Below are positions 58,604-64,000 of a stretch of 64,000 nt of DNA, piece after piece (within the stretch, counting starts at the first letter, position 1; each line of letters starts with the position of its first letter). A program made the position numbers and the translations under genes. The notes beneath the pieces are model-generated. The model worked only from the letters and a program-made list of their open reading frames with translations. It did no database searches and had not been told where the DNA came from. The stretch is taken from NCBI RefSeq assembly GCF_014208105.1, contig NZ_JACHMQ010000001.1, positions 6,200,001 through 6,264,000 on the forward strand, given 5' to 3'. The stretch comes from Actinomadura coerulea (lineage in GTDB: Bacteria; Actinomycetota; Actinomycetes; Streptosporangiales; Streptosporangiaceae).

Positions 58604-59839
58604 TCAACGGTTCCCAGAGAGGACGGGCCTCTGCTCCGGTCGGGAGGTTCGTGGCAGGAAGCATCCGGCGAGGGCACGGACGTCGGCGAGCAGGGTGGTT
58701 GGCGGTTGGTCCAGGTCGAGGGTGTGCTGGTGGATGGTGATGCCGGTGTGCCGGACGCGGTGGGCGGCGTGCGGGGCGTTGCCTTTCGCGTAGATGAGAT
58801 GGCCGTCCGCGAGGCGGAGGGCGGTGCAGTAGGCGAGCATCTGATATAGGTCTGCGTCGGGGAAGCCCGCGGGTTTCTCGGCCTTGTACTTGGCGTCGGC
58901 GACGGCGTGCGGGGTGCCGTCATCGGTGTAGTGGACGAAGTCGGGCACGATGCGGATCGCGTGGCCCTCGTCCAGGTAGTGGGAGGCTTGGAGCATGGAG
59001 TAGCCGCTGCTCGTGCTAAGCGCTTCGCGCAGGGCTACCGTGACGAAGTCCTCGAAGACGCCCGCCATATCGAGCAGAAAGCCGCTGACGGTGATGTCTC
59101 CGGGCCGGTGCTCGACGGAGGCCCCGCGCAGGACGAGTTCGGCGAGGCGCACGGCGGGCTGATACCGGACGTTTAACCGCGTGGGCCGCCACGTCGGCGG
59201 CTCGTGGCCCCGTCCGATCGGGGTTACGTCGGCCAGCCGGACATGCAGCCGCAGGAGCCGGCCGCGCAGGTCTTTGGGAACGCGCGGCAGGCGGAGGAGC
59301 CGGTCGGTGGCGGTCCGCAGGAGCCGGTTCTCGGCGATGTCCGTCGTGTACTCGTCGTGGACGATCTCGACGGCGGGGAATTCGCCGTGGTGTCGGCGGA
59401 TCTGGTCGGCCTCTCGCAGTCGCCCGCGCATGACCAGGGACGTCTCCTCGGTGGTGCGATATCCCTGAAGTAGCCCTTGGCGGAGGGCCCGGTCGGCCTG
59501 CCGCTCGAAAAGGTGTGCGAGCGCGGGCAGGAGTTCGGGTTCCGCATCGAGGGAGGCGTCGTCGTCCCGCCAGCCCTTGGCGTCGAGTGCGTAGCCGAGC
59601 AGGAAGAGCAACCGGCGGATCGGCACTTTCGGCGTGATCCGAACGGTGAGGGTCTCCCCGCCAGGTGCGGTCACGGTCGCGACTCCGACCTTGCCTGCGG
59701 CCTTCAGCCACCATCGTCCGGGTGTTTCCGGGTCCAGCACGGCCTCGACCGCGCGTGAGGCGGCCACGGCCCGGCCGAGCGCTGAGGACAAAGGCAGCGA
59801 CAGCGCCGCTCCATGCTCGATGATCGCGATGTCCATCAT
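58604..59839 (-). CDS. mcrC: McrC, nuclease subunit of a McrBC-type restriction system
   Basis: A 411-residue partner of McrB. The N-terminal part (about 1-220) is the McrB-binding region with DAKGWRDDDASLDAEPELLP near 86-105 and EYTTDIAENRLLRTATDRLL near 163-182. The C-terminal PD-(D/E)xK nuclease has RIVPDF (Asp near 299) and AVADAKYK (Asp near 314, Lys near 316), then the QMLAY helix. All nuclease residues are present. ATG 59839 overlaps the McrB stop (ATGATGG), so translation is coupled. With McrB it cuts DNA carrying modified cytosine, after translocation powered by McrB. Confidence 0.93.
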   Translation of the reverse strand: MMDIAIIEHGAALSLPLSSALGRAVAASRAVEAVLDPETPGRWWLKAAGKVGVATVTAPGGETLTVRITPKVPIRRLLFLLGYALDAKGWRDDDASLDAEPELLPALAHLFERQADRALRQGLLQGYRTTEETSLVMRGRLREADQIRRHHGEFPAVEIVHDEYTTDIAENRLLRTATDRLLRLPRVPKDLRGRLLRLHVRLADVTPIGRGHEPPTWRPTRLNVRYQPAVRLAELVLRGASVEHRPGDITVSGFLLDMAGVFEDFVTVALREALSTSSGYSMLQASHYLDEGHAIRIVPDFVHYTDDGTPHAVADAKYKAEKPAGFPDADLYQMLAYCTALRLADGHLIYAKGNAPHAAHRVRHTGITIHQHTLDLDQPPTTLLADVRALAGCFLPRTSRPEQRPVLSGNR

Positions 59840-61656
59840 GCAGGAGGCGGAGCGATCGCGTCGCGCAGGGACGCCAGGCCGTACCGCTGCTCGACTTTCA
59901 CGTCCTCTCCGTAGTGGTACTCCTCCAGCAACGGAAGGATCTTGGTGCGCCAAGTGCGCTCCATCCCTCCGTCGCGGTACACGCCCGGCTTCATCAGGTA
60001 GGCCGGCCCGACCTGGAAGTCCGGGTCCGCGATCCGGCGGTTCAGTGCGTCCAGCAGTTCGGCGGGTTCGGTGCCGCGTTCCTTGGCGGCGAGCCAGCGA
60101 CGCAGCATCCCCTTGGTCGGTTCGGTGCGCGGGGACAGTTCGACGAAGGCGAACCGGCGGCGCATCGCGGCGTCCACGAGGGCGATGGACCGGTCGGCGG
60201 TGTTCATGGTGCCGATGATGAACAGGTTGGGCGGCAGGGCGAAGTCGTCGCCGGAGTAGGTCAGCCGCACCGATCGGTTGCGGTACTCCAGCAGGAAGTA
60301 CAGCTCGCCGAACACCTTCGCCAGGTTGGCGCGGTTGATCTCGTCGATGATCAGGAAATGCGGGACGTGCCGGTTTCCCTCGCCGGAGGCGAGGTCGGCG
60401 AGTTCGCGCAGCGGGCCGGCCGTAAGCCGGAAGGCGACCTGGCGGGTCTCCGGGTCCTCCTGCGGTCGGAATCCCTCGAAGAAGTCCTCGTAGGCGTAGG
60501 ACGGGTGGAACTGCACCAGCTTGACCTGTTCAGGCCCGCCGCCGAGGAACTCCGCCAGTTTCTGCGCGAGGTAGGTCTTGCCGGTGCCAGGCGGGCCGTA
60601 GAAGATGAGTTGCCGCTCGTCCCACAACAGGTCCTGCACCTCGCGCAACCAGCCCGCGTCATGGACGAGCAGCTCATTCGCGAATTCTTCGGTCGGCTCC
60701 GGTAGCTCCAACTCTCGCCGGGCCGCAAGAGCGGTGGCCGCGCTGTCCACCGCGTCCTGTGCCTCGTCCGCGAGTTCCTCATCGGTCAGGCCGAGCCCGT
60801 CGATGATGGCTTGGACGGACGTGAGGTCGGCGACGTCCTGCTGGACCGAGAGCTTCTGCTGGACTTCCTCGGGAAGTACTCCGAGGAAGTACGCGATGTT
60901 CTCCCATTCCACCGGACGTTGCAGGTGCCATTGGCCGGACTCCGAACCGACCCGTGCGAGGGGGCCGATGATCTTGCCGACGTGAAGGCTCCCGTCAACG
61001 ATCGTGCACACGCCATCATCCGGCTTCATCCGGGATAGGAATATGTGGAACTCTTCGACGAGTCGTCGCCTCGCGCTGTACGGCGAGGTGGACGCCAAGG
61101 TCTCCTCCACGAGGCCGCGCAGGGCGTCCTTGCTCATGCCCTGCTCGAGACTCCCCCAATTGAACGGTGTCGCCTCCAGGGAGACGCATCCCTCTGTTAG
61201 CCACTTGGCCTGGAGGACGGCGAGCTCGTTTCCGTGCGCATGTGCCGCTCGGACGAGCCAGGTACGCCGCCGCCCCCACCCGTCCTGGGCAAGGTAGTCG
61301 CCGAGCGGATGTCCCTTCGAGGTCTTCCAGACCACTTGCCCGTTGGCGTTGCGGCCGAGAACGATCTCCGCGGCGGCCGATGCGGAGTTGCAGTCGATGT
61401 CCTTGCTGGCCTCCAAGCAGCCGGGCCACATCGTGGACGTCACCAGGGACTCATCGCTGATCAATGCCTCACGGCTCCGGTGTGAGGACGGATTGGTCCG
61501 GGGGAACCCCGGCGAGGTGTCGAGCCGTGCAGGTGACCCGGCGAGCACCCTGAACTTGTAGCTGCCGTTCAGCCCAACCTCTTCCAGCAGCCGCCCGCGC
61601 GCGACCGGGCCGCCGTTGGGCAGTCGGAGTTGAAACTCGGGATACGCGTCGGCCAT
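59836..61656 (-). CDS. mcrB: McrB, AAA+ motor subunit of a McrBC-type restriction system
   Basis: A 606-residue protein. The C-terminal AAA+ motor carries Walker A GPPGTGKT (354-361), Walker B FLIIDEINRA (434-443), the McrB signature MNTADRS (484-490) and arginines at 499-501. The N-terminal 320 residues are not the DUF3578 domain of E. coli McrB. They start YPEFQLRLPNGGPVARGRLL, a small fold seen again in the fragment at 62632-62755, and continue with a region (about 130-270) that may recognise modified bases. The ATG at 61656 follows AAGGA. It is the first gene of the pair. Confidence 0.93.
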   Translation of the reverse strand: MADAYPEFQLRLPNGGPVARGRLLEEVGLNGSYKFRVLAGSPARLDTSPGFPRTNPSSHRSREALISDESLVTSTMWPGCLEASKDIDCNSASAAAEIVLGRNANGQVVWKTSKGHPLGDYLAQDGWGRRRTWLVRAAHAHGNELAVLQAKWLTEGCVSLEATPFNWGSLEQGMSKDALRGLVEETLASTSPYSARRRLVEEFHIFLSRMKPDDGVCTIVDGSLHVGKIIGPLARVGSESGQWHLQRPVEWENIAYFLGVLPEEVQQKLSVQQDVADLTSVQAIIDGLGLTDEELADEAQDAVDSAATALAARRELELPEPTEEFANELLVHDAGWLREVQDLLWDERQLIFYGPPGTGKTYLAQKLAEFLGGGPEQVKLVQFHPSYAYEDFFEGFRPQEDPETRQVAFRLTAGPLRELADLASGEGNRHVPHFLIIDEINRANLAKVFGELYFLLEYRNRSVRLTYSGDDFALPPNLFIIGTMNTADRSIALVDAAMRRRFAFVELSPRTEPTKGMLRRWLAAKERGTEPAELLDALNRRIADPDFQVGPAYLMKPGVYRDGGMERTWRTKILPLLEEYHYGEDVKVEQRYGLASLRDAIAPPPA

Positions 61657-61881
61657 CGGAGTCCTTCGTACTGCGGGTCAGCGGCGGCGGGGCGCGGCCA
61701 ACCTAACACCGCCCTCCGACGGGTACGAGCCGCTTGCCCGGACGGAGTTCGGGGGCGTGCCGCGCGGTCCAAGGCCCCAGCGAGTCGTGCCCGTCGACGT
61801 AGCCTGGGACGCCGTCGGCTCAGGTTAGCCTGACGCCAGGAGACTTTTGGGCAGCTCTTCCTCTCGGCCGTCCGCGCGCTT

Positions 61882-62133
61882 CTACCGCACTGCGCGTTCC
61901 TTGGTGGCGTAACTGGTGTCGAAGAGCTGAAGACTCGCGTCCGCGAAGATCTTGGAGAGCCGCGACGCGCAGTCTTCCACGACGGTGAAGACCAGCTGGA
62001 AATCCGCCGAGTCACCAGGCAACACGGTTGACGGCGTTGGGCCGATGGGTGCTTATCCGCGGGCAGGTGCCCCGGGGAACCGGACCACGGCATCGGACAG
62101 ATGGCGGAAGTTCAGTGCGACGGTTGTGAATGC
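61882..62133 (-). pseudogene. Decayed gene of unknown family
   Basis: On the minus strand one frame has two coding-like parts separated by an in-frame TAA at 62053-62055. The first is TVALNFRHLSDAVVRFPGAP (about 62128 downward). The second is PSTVLPGDSADFQLVFTVVE, then DCASRLSKIFADASLQLFDT and SYATKERAVR to a TAG at 61882. A TGA at 62134-62136 closes it upstream. No family is recognised. The second part could be the C-terminal domain of a defence protein lost from the McrBC side of the island. Confidence 0.4.
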
Positions 62134-62631
62134 TCAGCGGCTGCTTTCGCTCCGCGCGTGGCCTTCTCTCGGAGGTGCCGACAACGGCAACGTCGAGCGG
62201 CGCTGCACCGCGCCCGCCAGCGTCTTTGTGGGACAGGGCAGCTGGCCGTGGTTCGGTGAGTGAGGGCCAGACGCCGGAGGCGGTGCGGCGTCCAGACGAC
62301 GGTTCGTGTGGGGTGGACGCGCGCGCCGTTCCGAGGTTGGCATGTGATGTGAAGGCGCACCGAAGTCAACCTCCGCAAGCACCGGTCGGGCAGCCGAAGC
62401 TCACCCGCAGAGGCGGGCGGCCGATGGAGCGGCGGCTCGCGGCGGGCCGAGTGGCGGGGTGGGGGCGGACGAGCCGGGGTCGGTTCTGGGCGCGATGGTG
62501 GGCGGCGGGCCGCCCGGGCAGGGCCAAGTGGACGGCCCGCCGCGTCTCGGCCTTGTGGGAGGCGGGGAAATAGTTGTAGACGGCCAGCGCGCCGCGCGGG
62601 CGGAGTCCACGGCGCTGCGCAGGTCCGCGCG
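62134..62631. other. 498-bp stretch without a recognisable gene
   Basis: Only shadow frames are seen. It is the continuation of the degraded McrB-like fragment (62632-62755), whose frame stays open to 62366 but loses similarity. Confidence 0.4.
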
Positions 62632-62755
62632 GGAGACCCGGCGAGAACTTGAATTGTCGGCTGCGCTTCGTCCCCCGCTCATCCAGGAGCCGTTCATGCG
62701 CCGAGGGGCCGCCGTTTCCCGTGTGCAGATGGAACTCGGGGTACTCGTCGGCCAT
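62632..62755 (-). pseudogene. Truncated paralogue of the McrB N-terminal domain
   Basis: From ATG 62755 about 41 codons, MADEYPEFHLHTGNGGPSAH, then ERLLDERGTKRSRQFKFSPG, align with the start of the intact McrB (MADAYPEFQLRLPNGGPVAR, GRLLEEVGLNGSYKFRVLAG). After that the frame continues to 62366 without similarity. No AAA+ part follows. It lies 976 bp upstream of the mcrB end of the intact pair on the same strand, so it is the stump of a second McrB-type or other gene with this domain. Confidence 0.7.
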
Positions 62756-62866
62756 TGGACCCGGCAGGGACGCAGGTCGAGATGCTCGAGGGGGTGGGCC
62801 CATGGTTGTGTGAGTTTGCGACGGGTGTTAGCCGACGCTGCGGATTCCAGGTGGAGAGGAGGCATC

Positions 62867-63166
62867 GTGCCGAAGACCGTCCAGTTGAGGACGTACACGA
62901 TCAGGGAGGGCCTGCTCGAGGAGTGGGCGGCCAGATGGCGGGAGTCGGTGGTGCCGCTGCGGTTGAAGCTGGGATTCGGGATCGGGGGTGCCTGGCTCGA
63001 TCACGAGCGCAGCCGGTTCGTGTGGGTGATCTGGTACGAGGGGGAGGAGACGTTCGAGGAGGCGAACCAGCGGTACTGGGCGTCGCCGGAGCGGGAGGCG
63101 ATGGGGCTGGACCCGTCCGAGTACCTGGTCGATCGCGACGTGCGGGTGGTCGAGCAGGTCTACTGA
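62867..63166 (+). CDS. NIPSNAP-like small protein
   Basis: A 99-residue protein with a dimeric alpha-beta barrel look: VQLRTYTIREGLLEEWAARW at the start, RLKLGFGIGGAWLDHERSRF in the middle, then FVWVIWYEGEETFEEANQRY and a C-terminal VVEQVY. This is the NIPSNAP-type pattern, a fold shared with antibiotic monooxygenases. GTG 62867 follows GGAGAGGAGG. Its 3' end overlaps the convergent WD40 gene by 7 bp. Function unknown. Confidence 0.8.
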   Translation: MPKTVQLRTYTIREGLLEEWAARWRESVVPLRLKLGFGIGGAWLDHERSRFVWVIWYEGEETFEEANQRYWASPEREAMGLDPSEYLVDRDVRVVEQVY

Positions 63167-64000
63167 TCGGGCTCGGGGAGAAGGTGGGCCAGGCGTTCTT
63201 CCTGCGCGAGCGGGCGGAACACGCGGGTTCCGGCCTTGGATTTCAGGGCGTCGAGGTCGACGTCGAAGGGCCAGAGCCGGGCGGTGCCATCGAAGGAGGC
63301 GGAGATGACGGTCTGGCTGTCCGGGGTCCAGGTGACGGAGACGACCGGGCCGCGATGGACACCGATGACGCCGATCTCGGTGTAGGTCCTGCCCGCCCAC
63401 AGACGGACGGTGCGGTCGTAGGACGCAGTGGCGATCATGAAGCCGTCGGGTGACCAGGCAACGCCAGCGACGCGGGCCTCATGGGCGTCGAGGACGGCCA
63501 GTTGCTCGCCGGTGGTGGTGTCCCAGACGCGAGCGGTTCCGTCGGCGGAGCCGGTGACGACCCGGCGCGCGTCGGGGGACCAGGCGATGTTGTCGACCCA
63601 GTTGGCGTGGCCGTGCAGCGTCACGGCTTCGCCGGGGTCATGGACGTTCCAGATGCGGGCGGTGCGGTCATCGGAGGTGGAGCCGAGGTGCGCCCCGGTG
63701 GGCGACCAAGCGAGACCAACGACCCAGTCGTGGTGACCGGCCAGGCGCTCGGTGGATTCGTGGTCGCCGCGGGGGTGGATGACGATGGTGCGGTCGTGCC
63801 CTGCGGTTGCGAAGGTGTCCGAGCCGGGACGCCAGGCCACGGCCTCATGAATGTCGCTGCTGGGGATTCGGTCGCCGGAGATGTCACCAGGAGAGGCTTC
63901 GTCCAGCCTCCACAGACCGATCGTGCGGTCGCTGGAGCAGGAGAGCAGCATCGTGCGCCCCTCCACGCTGGCCCAGGCGAGATCGTGGACGGTGTCCCGG
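63160..64000 (-). CDS. WD40-repeat protein, C-terminal part (5' end outside the window)
   Basis: The last 280 residues of a longer protein. Six WD40 units are visible, each ending in a DRT/DGT and IW/LW pair (SSDRTIGLW, GHDRTIVIH, SDDRTARIWN, SADGTARVWD, ASYDRTVRLW, ASFDGTARLW) with the GH of each blade (LAGHHDWVVGLAWSP, LHGHANWVDNIAWSP). A 30-residue tail follows. In actinomycetes such propellers usually end large NTPase, kinase or caspase-like proteins, often in conflict systems. What lies upstream cannot be seen. Position beside the defence island makes a sensor role plausible, but this is inference. Confidence 0.88.
   Translation of the reverse strand, partial: RDTVHDLAWASVEGRTMLLSCSSDRTIGLWRLDEASPGDISGDRIPSSDIHEAVAWRPGSDTFATAGHDRTIVIHPRGDHESTERLAGHHDWVVGLAWSPTGAHLGSTSDDRTARIWNVHDPGEAVTLHGHANWVDNIAWSPDARRVVTGSADGTARVWDTTTGEQLAVLDAHEARVAGVAWSPDGFMIATASYDRTVRLWAGRTYTEIGVIGVHRGPVVSVTWTPDSQTVISASFDGTARLWPFDVDLDALKSKAGTRVFRPLAQEERLAHLLPEPDQ

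Noticed and set aside
1..64000. CRISPR array or complete insertion sequence
   Set aside because: No regularly spaced short repeats were seen. The only transposase-like sequence is the small IS256 fragment near 39.8 kb.

Overview
The window is high-GC, densely packed chromosomal DNA of a filamentous-type actinomycete. Evidence: almost all genes have G/C in third codon positions and many GTG starts. Actinomycete-specific families are present: a SARP/AfsR-type regulator with NB-ARC, an XRE-DUF5753 / DUF397 / HATPase trio, a mycothiol-dependent isomerase-type protein, an ECF sigma factor with a DGPF partner, DUF6461, and DUF6745 with pentapeptide repeats. Several starts look leaderless. A Streptosporangiales/Thermomonosporaceae-like host fits, but the genus cannot be fixed from the window alone.

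Bases 1-31.5 kb are mostly ordinary chromosome. In order they hold an M20 amidohydrolase (cut by the window edge), a YjbR protein, a secreted PGRP-type amidase, a LigC-like DNA ligase, and a TetR gene divergent from a membrane protein with two operator-like palindromes between them. Next come an ECF42-type sigma/DGPF pair, a Tat-exported DUF4185 protein, a coupled pair of secreted serine hydrolases (cutinase-like and beta-lactamase-fold), a SARP regulator, another TetR, a DUF6461 protein, a methyltransferase, a VanY-like carboxypeptidase, an XRE regulator divergent from a zinc alcohol dehydrogenase, a MetE-like protein, a P450 divergent from an AraC regulator, a CPBP protease-histidine kinase-response regulator operon with GTGA overlaps, and an ABC half-transporter.

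Bases 31.5-49.4 kb hold a mycothiol-type protein, a sigma factor with a SnoaL-like tail in an operon with a hydrolase, and a divergent xylan-degrading pair: a GH10 xylanase with CBM13 and a GH62 arabinofuranosidase with a ricin-type lectin. A perfect LacI-type palindrome lies in front of GH62. After this come small regulators, membrane proteins, a lipoprotein and a DUF6745/pentapeptide protein.

Bases 49.4-54.3 kb are the wreck of an integrative element. Two 278-bp direct repeats, 2,961 bp apart, each carry an identical 58-bp 3' part of a tRNA-Ser(GCU) gene (an att core) and a hairpin. A broken tyrosine integrase precedes each repeat. Between them lie an AraC regulator and an MFS transporter, plus truncated genes. 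No complete tRNA-Ser is present.

Bases 54.7-61.7 kb form a defence island. A 946-residue protein joins a degenerate nucleotide-cyclase-like domain, a receiver-like domain without its phosphoacceptor, a LuxR helix-turn-helix and a C-terminal CHAT caspase-like protease. It is followed by a 64-residue protein and a three-helix membrane protein with a GTGA overlap. Next to it, on the other strand, is McrB-McrC (ATGA overlap). Beyond McrB lie a truncated paralogue of its N-terminal domain and another decayed gene, then a NIPSNAP-like protein and a WD40 protein that runs off the window. The CHAT fusion operon beside old att sites and McrBC is the best candidate here for an undescribed system.
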